Source: Bacteroidota bacterium (GTDB lineage Bacteria > Bacteroidota > Ignavibacteria > Ignavibacteriales > Ignavibacteriaceae). From it: a DNA stretch of 64,000 nt. The position numbers and the translations under genes were made by a program. Positions 44,623 to 53,912 of this stretch are shown piece after piece. Numbering within the stretch: the stretch's first letter is position 1; each line of letters begins with the position of its first letter. Under the pieces are notes generated by a model, which had not been told where the DNA came from, did not search any database, and saw only the letters and a list, made by a program, of their open reading frames with translations. Location: contig JAKALM010000006.1 of the NCBI GenBank assembly GCA_021824145.1, positions 62,001-126,000 on the forward strand, read 5' to 3'.

Positions 44623-45630
44623 ATGAAAGTGATTTTAAAAATTTTTTTATTCTCGATTTTGTTAATTAATATTATTACGGCACAATCAAAAGTGGGCACA
44701 ACAGCAGCAAACTTTTTAACAATTCCGGAAGGATCAAGAGCTTCTGGCATGGGCGGAGCTTTTGTAGCAGTTTCTAATGATGTTACTGCAGCTTTCTGGA
44801 ATCCTGGAGGATTATCGCGCTTAACAAACAATGAATTCAGTGTTAGCCATGCTGGTTGGTTAGTTGGTACAAGTCTTAATTGGCTTGGGTTTGTATATAA
44901 GTTAGATGATGATAATGCAGTAGCAGTTAGTGTTAATCAATTATATTATGGAAGTGATGACATTACGACAGAAATGCAGCCAATGGGCACAGGTGAACAA
45001 TGGGATGCGCAGGACATTTCGGTTGGTCTTACCTATTCAAGAAACCTGACAGATAGATTTTCAATTGGAGGAACTTTCAAATTTATACAGCAAAAAATTT
45101 GGATGGAAAGCGCGTCAGGATTTGCTCTTGATTTGGGTTTATTATTCAGAACTCAGTATCAAGGTCTACAGATAGGGATGAATATTTCTAACTTTGGAAC
45201 AGAATTAAAACTAGATGGTGAAAATCTTTTAATACCCGCCGATGTAGATCCCGCCCATACCGGGAATAATAAAACTATAGCTGCAAGTCTTAATACTGAT
45301 TCTTGGCCATTGCCATTAATGTTTACAGTTGGAGTAGGGTTGAATCCGGTAGAAACAGATGATTGGAAATGGACTTTAGCAACCGACGCAATATATCCAA
45401 ATAATCAAACAGCATATTTAAATCTTGGAACAGAGCTAGTATGGAATAAAATATTTTCACTGAGAGTAGGTTATAATTCACTCTTTAAAGAAGACTCAGA
45501 ACAAAACCTGACAGCGGGGGTTGGAGTTCAATATAATGTAGGCCCATTTACAGCTAGAGCAGATTATAGTTATATGAGATTCGGGATCTTTAGTCAGATA
45601 TCAAGATATTCATTATCGATTATTTTCTAA
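44623..45630 (+). CDS. PorV/PorQ family outer membrane beta-barrel (module 1)
   Basis: A 335-residue barrel with a signal peptide ending near IITAQS. The N-terminal block TIPEGSRASGMGGAFVAVSN, followed by DVTAAFWNPGGLSRL, is characteristic of the PorV/PorQ (UPF0164) group, which resembles FadL-like barrels. In Bacteroidota, PorV is the shuttle that binds C-terminal sorting domains as cargo leaves the type IX translocon. Here it sits directly after a protein with a sorting-like domain, so a dedicated pairing is plausible. A GAGGA ribosome-binding site precedes it. It is one of two such genes in the window. Confidence 0.85.
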   Translation: MKVILKIFLFSILLINIITAQSKVGTTAANFLTIPEGSRASGMGGAFVAVSNDVTAAFWNPGGLSRLTNNEFSVSHAGWLVGTSLNWLGFVYKLDDDNAVAVSVNQLYYGSDDITTEMQPMGTGEQWDAQDISVGLTYSRNLTDRFSIGGTFKFIQQKIWMESASGFALDLGLLFRTQYQGLQIGMNISNFGTELKLDGENLLIPADVDPAHTGNNKTIAASLNTDSWPLPLMFTVGVGLNPVETDDWKWTLATDAIYPNNQTAYLNLGTELVWNKIFSLRVGYNSLFKEDSEQNLTAGVGVQYNVGPFTARADYSYMRFGIFSQISRYSLSIIF

Positions 45631-45677
45631 ATGATCAATTTAAAATCATAATTCAACCAAACAAATAAGAGGTAAAT

Positions 45678-47210
45678 ATGAAAAAACTCTTTCTACTTGT
45701 TGTTCTTTGTATATTTGGAAGCATGTCCTATGCGCAAATTCCAATAAAATTTTCTGTTAATATGACAGTTCAAACTAAAGAAGGGAACTTTAATCCAGCA
45801 ACAGATCATATCTACATTCGTGGAAATTTTCAGAAGGCTGTTGGAGATACGATCGACTGGGGCGGTTCAACTTTTACCGCATCAGATATAAATAACGATA
45901 CCATTTATACATTAACAATAAATTTTCCTGATAGTTTATCAGGTAAATCATTTGATTACAAATTCGTAATTAACGATGGCGGGTGGGAAAATCTTCCTAC
46001 AAATTCAACATATCCTACAGGTAACAGACGTCTTGTTGTTTCATCCCCTTCCATGGTATTGCCTGTTGTTTATTATAGTGATGAAAGTGTGGTAATTGTA
46101 CCAGTGACAAACACATATAATTTCTCTGCTGATTTATCTTCTATATATGGAAGTGGAAGTGGTTTCTTTGATCCAGATCGAGATTCTGTATTACTAATGG
46201 GGCTAGATTGGGTTGGTGCTAAAGTTGTAAGTGGAAACAGAAAAATGACTGCTGATCCTTTTAGTCCATGGATGTACTCAACATCAATGGTAATTAAAGG
46301 TAATCAAGGAGATTCAACAAAATGGAAACTAAAAGCATATCCTGATAACGACTTCTTCAATTGGGGCTGGGAAGTTTCAAATGACAAATGGAATAAAATT
46401 GGTCCGGATAGTTCTGTTATTACGATTCCAACTTTTATTCCAGATATATATCCAATAAAGCCTAGGTTAACTTCAAAGGTTCAGGTACTTTTTCAAGTTA
46501 ATATGAATAATGCAATAAACCGTTACACCGGTCAAAAAATTAATGTGAAAAGTATTTTGTTTGTCGGAGTGAAAGGACAAGATTCTGTTCTTGGTTCATG
46601 GGCTGGTGATTGGCTACCATCAGATACTGCTGCAGGCAACTTAATTGTTCTAAACGATAGTGGAATTAAAGGTGATAAAGTAGCAGGCGATGGAATTTGG
46701 TCTGCAATTGTAAATTTTCCTGTTGGTGATGTCGGTGGGCCAAGTCTTTATAAGTATGGAATGTACTATGCAAATGAAGATACTGTAAATGGAGGTTATC
46801 ATCCAATGGATAATGAATTTACAGATGGCTCAGTAAATCATTATCTAAACATTAAAGTTGGTCCAATGCTTGAGATAAATGATACTTTTGGAAATGCAGC
46901 TCATGTATTTGCAACAGAAGTGAAGAAAACAGATAATCAAATTCCGATGAGATTTTCGCTTGAACAAAATTATCCTAATCCATTTAATCCAAGTACGATA
47001 ATTAAATATAGTATTCCCAAAAATCAGTTAGTTGTTTTGAAGGTTTATAATATACTTGGACAGGAAGTAGCATCATTAGTTAATAGAGAACAGAAAGCTG
47101 GAAATTATGAAGTTACATTTGATGCATCTAAACTAGCAAGCGGTGTTTACATCTACAATCTAACCTCTAGAAATATTACACTTACAAAGAAAATGATGTT
47201 ACTTAAGTGA
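45678..47210 (+). CDS. Secreted starch-binding-like protein with type A T9SS C-terminal domain (module 1)
   Basis: A 510-residue exported protein with a signal peptide (LFLLVVLCIFGSMSYAQ). Residues about 20-130 read as a carbohydrate-binding beta-sandwich (HIYIRGNFQKAVGDTIDWGG, ... YKFVINDGGWENLPTN). A second similar domain lies at about 145-250, and a third at about 260-395, so it may bind glucan at several points. The C-terminal 85 residues carry the type A sorting signal (SLEQNYPNPFNPSTIIKYSI, ... LASGVYIYNL, ending KKMMLLK). I infer a surface glycan-binding protein with a role like SusE/SusF. A terminator-like hairpin follows. Confidence 0.8.
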   Translation: MKKLFLLVVLCIFGSMSYAQIPIKFSVNMTVQTKEGNFNPATDHIYIRGNFQKAVGDTIDWGGSTFTASDINNDTIYTLTINFPDSLSGKSFDYKFVINDGGWENLPTNSTYPTGNRRLVVSSPSMVLPVVYYSDESVVIVPVTNTYNFSADLSSIYGSGSGFFDPDRDSVLLMGLDWVGAKVVSGNRKMTADPFSPWMYSTSMVIKGNQGDSTKWKLKAYPDNDFFNWGWEVSNDKWNKIGPDSSVITIPTFIPDIYPIKPRLTSKVQVLFQVNMNNAINRYTGQKINVKSILFVGVKGQDSVLGSWAGDWLPSDTAAGNLIVLNDSGIKGDKVAGDGIWSAIVNFPVGDVGGPSLYKYGMYYANEDTVNGGYHPMDNEFTDGSVNHYLNIKVGPMLEINDTFGNAAHVFATEVKKTDNQIPMRFSLEQNYPNPFNPSTIIKYSIPKNQLVVLKVYNILGQEVASLVNREQKAGNYEVTFDASKLASGVYIYNLTSRNITLTKKMMLLK

Positions 47211-47231
47211 TAGGCTTATAATGGATTTCAA

Positions 47232-47268
47232 AAAGTGAGGCTCAGTTAAAAATGAGCCCCACTTTGTT
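47232..47268 (+). terminator. Terminator-like hairpin between the binding protein and glycosidase genes
   Basis: AAAGTGAGGCTCA (47232-47244) pairs with TGAGCCCCACTTT (47253-47265), with one A:C mismatch and an 8-base loop, then GTTTATAA. An in-frame ATG at 47252 lies inside the right arm, so it is unlikely to be the true start of the next gene. Confidence 0.75.
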
Positions 47269-47296
47269 TATAAAAAATTATATAGATTGGATAAAA

Positions 47297-49981
47297 ATGA
47301 AATTATTTGTAGTGCTATTTCTTATTATAGTTTCTAACTTGTCTTTGAATGCGCAGAAAGTTCTATTCAATTCTAAAGATTTCACTGTTAAATCAGATAA
47401 AGTAATTCAAAACGGATTTGAAGCGATTGCTAAATCTAGGTATGAAATATCATCTTCTTATAAAAGCAATTATAAGATAAGTACATCTAATGAAATTACA
47501 TTTAAGTTTAGCATAAATGGATTTGACAACGAACGTGATCACGGACTTGATCATCATTTAATACTTAAGCCTCATAATGGTAAGTTCATCTCTCCAATTT
47601 ATGTTTTTGGTCAGGATGATCCTAAAGAAGCAAAAGGTATAACCGGAATACTTTCTGAAAATACAGATTTGACTCTTCGTGTGGACATGAGGAAAGTTCT
47701 CGATGATTTTAAGACTAAAGGTTATTATAAAACATTCGACGGACAGAAGATTTATGCTAAAGATTTTAAAGGTGTTTTCGTAGCAGGAGGAACTCCGCCG
47801 CTAACTTGGGATTTTGATTCTCTACGAAACCAGACGCAATATAAATTGTCAGATCCAGATAGCGATGGTATTTATCAAATAAATATTACTTTCAACAAAG
47901 AACAATTTCCTAATAACAGTAAAGGGAAGTGGATTAATTGGAAGTTGAGCAAAAATATTTCAAATTATCCTACATATACTTCACCGGATGTTTTAGTTGA
48001 TGCGTTATATAACAAATCACTCGAAGAAATGCTTTTAAACATTCGTCCTGATAGTGCTTTTATGGCCGGTGCAAAATGGACAGGTATTTGGACAAGAGAT
48101 ATTAGCTATAGTATTTATCTTTCACTTGCTATGGTGGACCCAGATGCTTGCAAAACTAGTCTTATGGCAAAGGTAAAAAATGATAGAATTATTCAAGACA
48201 CCGGAACTGGTGGTGCATGGCCGGTCTCATCAGACAGACTAGTTTGGGCAGTTGCTGCATGGGAAGTTTATCTTTCAACAGGAGAGAATAAATGGTTACA
48301 ATCAAGCTATAAGATTATTAAAAATTCTGTTGAAGATGATTTGAATACAGTTTATGATAAATCGAATGGTTTGTTCAGAGGAGAATCTTCATTTCTTGAT
48401 TGGAGGGAACAAACCTATCCTAGATGGATGGATCCGAAAGATATATATTCATCTGAGAACTTAGGGACGAACGCTATTCATTATCAAACACTTATTATAC
48501 TTGCAGAGATGGCAAAAATCCTTAAAGACTCTCCCAAGAAGTATTTAGCGATAGCTTCTAAAATAAAAGAAAGAATGAACAAATATTTTTGGCAAAATGA
48601 TAAAAAATATTACGGCCAATATTTATATGGAAGAAATTATTTATTATTATCCCCAAGGTCTGAAGCATTAGGCGAGGCATTAAGTGTGTTATTTGGAATT
48701 GCAGGAAATAAAAGAGAAAAATTAGTTATTCAAAATACTCCAATAACAAAATTTGGGATATCGTGCATTTATCCTCAAATACCTAATATCCCACCTTATC
48801 ATAACAATGCGGTTTGGCCATTTGTTGAATCGTATTGGGCGTGGGCATCCGCAAGAGCCGATAATGCTTTGTCAGTTTCACAAGCTTTAGCATCAGTATA
48901 TAGAGCAGCATCACTATTTCTAACTAATAAAGAAAATATGGTTGCAAGCACAGGAGATTATCTTGGAACTGAGATAAACTCTGATAGGCAGCTTTGGAGT
49001 GTTGCAGGAAATCTTGCATTAATCTATAGGGTAATATTTGGAATATCACTTTCGCCAAATTCGATCTCATTTCATCCATTCATTCCAAAGGAGTATAATG
49101 GTGAGAGAAAGTTGAGCAAATTGAAAATTCGAAATGCGATATTGAATGTTACAATTAAAGGCTATGGGGATAAAGTTAATGAATTATTATTAGACGGAAA
49201 TAAAATTAAAGATGGGAAAATCAGTTTAACTCTTATAGGCAATCATCAAATCACTATTAAAATGAATAATCATATGAATTCAAATTCATCAATTAATTTA
49301 GTAGATGATATTTCTTCACCTGAGACTCCAAGTGTAAAAATTGAAGGAGAAAAATTAATCTGGTCGAAAGTTAAAGATGCTTTACATTATGTAGTTTATA
49401 AAAATGGAAAGCTATTAGTTGATACAAAATTTAATCAATTTAGGATTACAGAAGAAAATAATTTTGCAATTTATCAAGTAATGGCAGTTGGGAAAAAAGG
49501 TAATCAATCATTTTTAAGTGAGCCTACGCTGGTAGTCTCTGAAAAAAACAAAACAATTATTGAGGCCGAAAATGAAATCCAAGGTTCAGCAAATTATATA
49601 AAAGGCTATAGTGGAAAAGGTTATATATTATTAGATAAAAATAAATACCCCAACCAGGCAGTCAAATTTGAAACAAATATTCTTGAAGATGGCGAATATA
49701 GCATTGATTTTAGATATGCTAATGGAAATGGACCAATCAACACTGATAATAAATGTGCTATAAGATCGCTTGAGATTGACGATAAAATTTCTGGTGCAGT
49801 AATTCTTCCGCAAAGAGGAATTGACGCTTGGACAGACTGGGGATTTAGCAATTCAATAAAAGTAAGATTATCAAAAGGCAAGCATATATTTGTCTTAAAA
49901 TTTTTGCCCTCAGATAATAATATGAATATAAATGTAAACAGCGCATTATTAGATTATATGCGTTTAATAAAGATAAATTAA
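47297..49981 (+). CDS. Secreted six-hairpin glycosidase-like enzyme with C-terminal CBM35/CBM6-like domain
   Basis: An 894-residue exported protein. The ATG at 47297 gives a clear signal peptide (FVVLFLIIVSNLSLNAQ); the longer frame from 47252 begins inside a hairpin. A beta-rich N-terminal region (to about 215) precedes an alpha/alpha-barrel core at about 230-610 with GAKWTGIWTRDISYSIYLSL, TGGAWPVSSDRLVWAVAAWE and FLDWREQTYPRWMDP, which resembles six-hairpin glycosidases such as glucoamylase- and rhamnosidase-like families. The Asp and Glu residues in these blocks are candidate catalysts. A CBM35/6-like domain starts at about 753 (IIEAENEIQGSANYI). There is no C-terminal sorting signal. It probably acts on oligosaccharides in the periplasm. 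Confidence 0.75.
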   Translation: MKLFVVLFLIIVSNLSLNAQKVLFNSKDFTVKSDKVIQNGFEAIAKSRYEISSSYKSNYKISTSNEITFKFSINGFDNERDHGLDHHLILKPHNGKFISPIYVFGQDDPKEAKGITGILSENTDLTLRVDMRKVLDDFKTKGYYKTFDGQKIYAKDFKGVFVAGGTPPLTWDFDSLRNQTQYKLSDPDSDGIYQINITFNKEQFPNNSKGKWINWKLSKNISNYPTYTSPDVLVDALYNKSLEEMLLNIRPDSAFMAGAKWTGIWTRDISYSIYLSLAMVDPDACKTSLMAKVKNDRIIQDTGTGGAWPVSSDRLVWAVAAWEVYLSTGENKWLQSSYKIIKNSVEDDLNTVYDKSNGLFRGESSFLDWREQTYPRWMDPKDIYSSENLGTNAIHYQTLIILAEMAKILKDSPKKYLAIASKIKERMNKYFWQNDKKYYGQYLYGRNYLLLSPRSEALGEALSVLFGIAGNKREKLVIQNTPITKFGISCIYPQIPNIPPYHNNAVWPFVESYWAWASARADNALSVSQALASVYRAASLFLTNKENMVASTGDYLGTEINSDRQLWSVAGNLALIYRVIFGISLSPNSISFHPFIPKEYNGERKLSKLKIRNAILNVTIKGYGDKVNELLLDGNKIKDGKISLTLIGNHQITIKMNNHMNSNSSINLVDDISSPETPSVKIEGEKLIWSKVKDALHYVVYKNGKLLVDTKFNQFRITEENNFAIYQVMAVGKKGNQSFLSEPTLVVSEKNKTIIEAENEIQGSANYIKGYSGKGYILLDKNKYPNQAVKFETNILEDGEYSIDFRYANGNGPINTDNKCAIRSLEIDDKISGAVILPQRGIDAWTDWGFSNSIKVRLSKGKHIFVLKFLPSDNNMNINVNSALLDYMRLIKIN

Positions 49982-50025
49982 TTATTTAATTTTAAATAAT
50001 GATTCTTAATTTTTAATTTGTTGAG

Positions 50026-52113
50026 ATGCTAAAATTATTTGCATGCCTTTTTGTAATAAATTTTTATATTAGTTGCATATATGCATCATCTGACAAAAAT
50101 AAAGATGCAACAAACTTGCAATCCAGTTCTTTATTTAGTGTTAAGACAAATCTCTCGCATTATTCACCTTTTGATACTGTTTTATTTACAGTGACACTAA
50201 ATAATATTATTACAAATGGAACTTTGCAAATAAAATATTTTCATCTTTCAGAAAAAATTTTTGAACAATCAATCACATTAACCCAATCAACTATAGTAAA
50301 ATGGGATTGGATTCCACCTAAGCAAAATCATTCTGGCTATCTAGCAGAAATTATTTTAATGCAAGCGAACCAAGAATTAGATAAGGAAACAATAGCAATC
50401 GACGTCTCATCTGACTGGAATTATTTTCCAAGATATGGATTCTTATCAAATTATCCTCAATTAAGCAATGATAGTATAAAATCTGTAATTGAAACTTTGA
50501 ATAGATATCATATAAACGGAATTCAATTTTATGATTGGCAGTATAAACACAACATGCCACTGAAAGGGACACCAGATAATCCAGCACAATATTGGAATGA
50601 CATTGCTAATCGGACAATATATTTTTCAACTGTTAAAAAATATATTGACGAATCCCATAATCATAATATGAAAGCTATGGCGTACAATTTAATATATGGC
50701 GCTTACAGCGATGCTTATCAAGATGGAGTTAATATTGATGAGTGGGGGCTATATAAAGATAATCAACACCAAAATAGATTTATGTACACGCTGCCAGCAG
50801 GATGGGCGAGTAATTTGTATTTTATGGACCCGTCGAATAAATATTGGCAAGAATACTTAATTAATCAAGAAAAGAGAATGTTTCAGGCACTTCCATTTGA
50901 TGGCTGGCATGTTGATCAGGTTGGTGACAATGGAAGTATGTATAATTATCAAGGCCAACCAATAAGTGTTAGCAATACTTTTAATGGATTTCTTCAGATT
51001 GCAAAAGATTCCTTAAAAGTAAATCTTGTTATGAATGCAGTTAATCAATATGGCCAAGCTGGAATAGCAGCTTCGCCGGTAGATTTTTTATATTCAGAAG
51101 TATGGGACCCAAATAATTCATATACTGACCTAGCAAGAATTATTTCAACAAATTCCTTATATAGTAAAGGGAGATTAAATACAGTTCTAGCAGCTTATGT
51201 GAATTACAATATTGCAAATAGTCCTGGATATTTTAACACACCAGGAGTAATTCTATTAGACGCTGTAATATTTGCAGCTGGCGGTTCACACATCGAACTT
51301 GGTGAACATATGCTTGGGAAAGAATATTTCCCAAATAATAATTTGAAAATGAGAGATGATTTAAAAAATGCAATGATAAGTTACTATGATTTTCTAACAG
51401 CGTATGAAAATGTTTTAAGAGACAGTATAAATTCAGTAAATATCAATATTACTACTAGCTCAAATATTAGCCTGTCAAATTCAATCCCAAAGCAAGGCAC
51501 GGTTTGGTGCTTTTCAAAGAAGAAAGAAAATCTTCAGACAATTCATTTAATCAATTTTGTAAAAGCAAACTCTTTACAGTGGCGAGATGCAAATGGAACG
51601 CAGCCTGAACCGGATTCGATTCCAAATATAGTTTTGACAATAGCTGTTTCATCAAAAGTAAACAAAATCTGGATCGCTTCTCCGGACTATAATAACTGCT
51701 TATCGGCAGATTTGCCATTTACAGAGAATGATGGCTATGTATCTTTTACAGTTCCGTTATTAAACTATTGGGATATGATTGTCATTGAATATTCCAATTC
51801 AACTACTTCGATAAAAAAAGAAAATAATACTGAAAGTGGATATTCATTGGAACAAAATTATCCCAATCCTTTTAATCCAGAAACAATCATCCCTTTTAGA
51901 ATGAAGGATTCTGGAAATGTTCAATTTACAGTTTACAATGTTCTAGGAAGAAAAGTATTCAGTAAAATTGTACATGCACATGAAGGGGATAACGCTTACA
52001 ATTTCAATGGAAGCGGATTGGAAAGCGGAGTTTATTTTTGTAAAATGCAGGTATACTTTACTAGGCATTTGGGGAGCACAGTAGGCGTAAAAAAAATTAT
52101 TTTGCTTAAATAA
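50026..52113 (+). CDS. GH66 family dextranase-like enzyme with type A T9SS C-terminal domain
   Basis: A 695-residue exported protein resembling GH66 dextranases and cycloisomaltooligosaccharide glucanotransferases, which act on alpha-1,6-glucan. The barrel begins near residue 140 (FPRYGFLSNYP, NRYHINGIQFYDWQYKHNMP). LPFDGWHVDQVGDNG holds Asp297, and LYSEVWDPNNSY holds Glu358. By analogy with the family these would be nucleophile and acid/base, about 60 residues apart. The C-terminal 90 residues carry the sorting signal SLEQNYPNPFNPETIIPFRM ending KKIILLK, so it should be displayed at the cell surface. It is 44 bp after the six-hairpin enzyme gene. Confidence 0.85.
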   Translation: MLKLFACLFVINFYISCIYASSDKNKDATNLQSSSLFSVKTNLSHYSPFDTVLFTVTLNNIITNGTLQIKYFHLSEKIFEQSITLTQSTIVKWDWIPPKQNHSGYLAEIILMQANQELDKETIAIDVSSDWNYFPRYGFLSNYPQLSNDSIKSVIETLNRYHINGIQFYDWQYKHNMPLKGTPDNPAQYWNDIANRTIYFSTVKKYIDESHNHNMKAMAYNLIYGAYSDAYQDGVNIDEWGLYKDNQHQNRFMYTLPAGWASNLYFMDPSNKYWQEYLINQEKRMFQALPFDGWHVDQVGDNGSMYNYQGQPISVSNTFNGFLQIAKDSLKVNLVMNAVNQYGQAGIAASPVDFLYSEVWDPNNSYTDLARIISTNSLYSKGRLNTVLAAYVNYNIANSPGYFNTPGVILLDAVIFAAGGSHIELGEHMLGKEYFPNNNLKMRDDLKNAMISYYDFLTAYENVLRDSINSVNINITTSSNISLSNSIPKQGTVWCFSKKKENLQTIHLINFVKANSLQWRDANGTQPEPDSIPNIVLTIAVSSKVNKIWIASPDYNNCLSADLPFTENDGYVSFTVPLLNYWDMIVIEYSNSTTSIKKENNTESGYSLEQNYPNPFNPETIIPFRMKDSGNVQFTVYNVLGRKVFSKIVHAHEGDNAYNFNGSGLESGVYFCKMQVYFTRHLGSTVGVKKIILLK

Positions 52114-52255
52114 TAATAATTCGGTTGAGCAAACGCTTCTCTTTTACTTACATCAAATAACTAAACTATAATTTTGTATTTATTTCCAAATCTTTTAATT
52201 GAAATTAAACTAGCACATCTTTAATATGATTTAATGTCCAATTATTAATAACTTA

Positions 52256-52524
52256 CCAGTTGTGTGAATTAGATTGTAAGCCGTTGAAACGGTTCTAATA
52301 AAGCACATTTTTCATATTAAAGGGCTGTCCAAAAAGTAATTTTGTCATCACGAGTGAAGCGAAGTGATCTGATTTTTGAATTAAAAACAAAAGATCGCTT
52401 CGTCGTTTCACTCCTCGCAATGACTTCTACTCTACTTTTTGGACAGCCCCTTAATAAAATCACTCTTTTATTTAGTAACTGTTTCAACAGTTTTCTATGA
52501 TTAATTTTTAATTCACACAGCAGG
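52256..52524. mobile_element. Outer MITE with imperfect terminal repeats and 11-bp target duplication
   Basis: A 269-bp non-coding element. Its ends CCAGTTGTGTGAATTA (52256-52271) and TAATTCACACAGCAGG (52509-52524) are inverted repeats matching at 14 of 16 positions. It is flanked by perfect direct repeats TTAATAACTTA (52245-52255 and 52525-52535), a clear 11-bp target duplication. Inner arms also pair (CCGTTGAAACGGTT near 52281 and AACTGTTTCAACAGTT at 52478-52493). It encodes nothing and would need a transposase from elsewhere; the long duplication is in the range of IS4-family elements. Confidence 0.8.
52322..52450. mobile_element. Inner MITE/palindromic repeat nested in the outer element
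   Basis: A roughly 129-bp element with perfect 17-bp inverted ends, GGGCTGTCCAAAAAGTA (52322-52338) and TACTTTTTGGACAGCCC (52433-52449), and TTAA at both flanks, which could be its target duplication. The interior contains partly complementary arms (CACGAGTGAAGCGAAGTGAT and GATCGCTTCGTCGTTTCACT), a motif type seen as dispersed palindromes in many bacterial genomes. Its insertion separates the two halves of the outer element, so it arrived later. Confidence 0.75.
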
Positions 52525-52706
52525 TTAATAACTTATTTTTGTATTGCAAAATTATGAATGCAGAAATTATTTTAGTTCTAAACTATCAAAAAATTTTGCA
52601 AAACTTCTCTAAATCATAAAACGATCGCAAAGCTAAAGAAATAAAGTCTCAATTCTTTTTTAAAGAATTTATTGTTAAGTTAAAACAACTATGCAATATT
52701 AATTTT

Positions 52707-53471
52707 ATGATTTATTCAAAGTCAATAATATTACTGATAATTTATTATCTAACATTAAATGGCATTACTAAAGCTCAATCATTTGGATTTGGGTGTTTGG
52801 GATTTGTGGGCGGATACGGAGGATACAGTTATCAAGCATATGATGCAAATGGTTTAAATTCTTATGTAAATGACTTTAATAAAAACAACAAGGATTCGAT
52901 GACTGCGTTAATGGGGAAGTTTGGGCAAGCAAAAGGCTATAGAGTTGGTATAAATTTTTTTAGAGCAAATATTAAAGGTTTTATTTTAACAACTAAAGGA
53001 TTCTATCAATACTTAATTGAAAAAAATTCAGCAACTATAAATTCTGATGCAGGAAATACTACGGCTATTTACGAACTTGATATAAAAAATTGGGGTATTG
53101 GAATAGATTTAGGAACAACAATAAGCAGTGCAATAAGCTGGAAAGTTATAGATGCTTCGTTGCTTTTTAATACAGTTACTTTCACAGACACTCGCAACAT
53201 GCCTGGCCCTGCAACATCTGTCAATAGCTATGAGAATGAAAAGCCATCTTTAAGCTATACATTTGGTACAGGTTTTATTTTGACAATTATTGATCAATAT
53301 ATTAGTATAGAAGGAACAGCAGGCTACACAGTATTATCTATTGATAGAATGAAGTCTGGTGGTGGGAATGAAATGCCATTAACGGAAAATTCTTCACAGC
53401 CAATGAGAAATTTTATTACCAGTGGAGGATTTAATGCAGTAATTCAACTTAATGTTGGCTTCCCTTTATAA
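52707..53471 (+). CDS. Outer membrane beta-barrel-like protein of unknown function
   Basis: A 254-residue exported protein with a signal peptide (IILLIIYYLTLNGITKAQ). It has a repeated pattern of alternating residues with glycines ([53 protein letters not shown]) and a hydrophobic C-terminal strand (FNAVIQLNVGFPL), consistent with a small eight- to ten-strand barrel. I do not recognise a family. It lies between the MITE region and the second TonB receptor, 441 bp before that gene. Confidence 0.6.
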   Translation: MIYSKSIILLIIYYLTLNGITKAQSFGFGCLGFVGGYGGYSYQAYDANGLNSYVNDFNKNNKDSMTALMGKFGQAKGYRVGINFFRANIKGFILTTKGFYQYLIEKNSATINSDAGNTTAIYELDIKNWGIGIDLGTTISSAISWKVIDASLLFNTVTFTDTRNMPGPATSVNSYENEKPSLSYTFGTGFILTIIDQYISIEGTAGYTVLSIDRMKSGGGNEMPLTENSSQPMRNFITSGGFNAVIQLNVGFPL

Positions 53472-53912
53472 ATATAAAAATAATTTTTTTTAATGGGATT
53501 TAAATTTTGGCAAGAATATTGATTCAATTAATACAAATTAAATTAAAAGAGCGGCAAGTTAAAATTCAAATAAATTAGATGCAATAAAAAAAATAATTGT
53601 TTTTTTCATCATTTTTCTCTTGCATTTTAGATTTAAAATTGAAACATTTGTTATGGGGTTCAAATAAATAAAAACAATTAATTTTTTATTTAGTGAATAT
53701 TTAATGGAAAGAAAAATTAATTCAATATCCGTTATTATAAAATAATATTAACAACACGTAACATTAACATTGACAATAGAAGAAAAAAAAGTTAGATTTT
53801 TTTAGATGAAATTTTTGATTAATCATTATTTGCGAGATTAGATATTATAATTTGTTATAAACTGACCAGAATATTCTTCATGTCTTTCTGTTTAACAAAG
53901 GAGTATTAATAT
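53472..53912 (+). promoter_or_regulatory. 441-bp AT-rich leader of the second receptor module
   Basis: No gene is visible. A possible vegetative promoter is TTGACA at 53770-53775 with TAGATT at 53793-53798 (17-bp spacing), about 115 bp before the receptor start. AAAGGAG at 53898-53904 is the ribosome-binding site. I see no convincing sigma-54 element. Confidence 0.3.

Noticed and set aside
47252-47296. N-terminal extension of the six-hairpin glycosidase
   Set aside because: Its ATG lies in the right arm of a terminator-like hairpin, and the ATG at 47297 begins a clean signal peptide.
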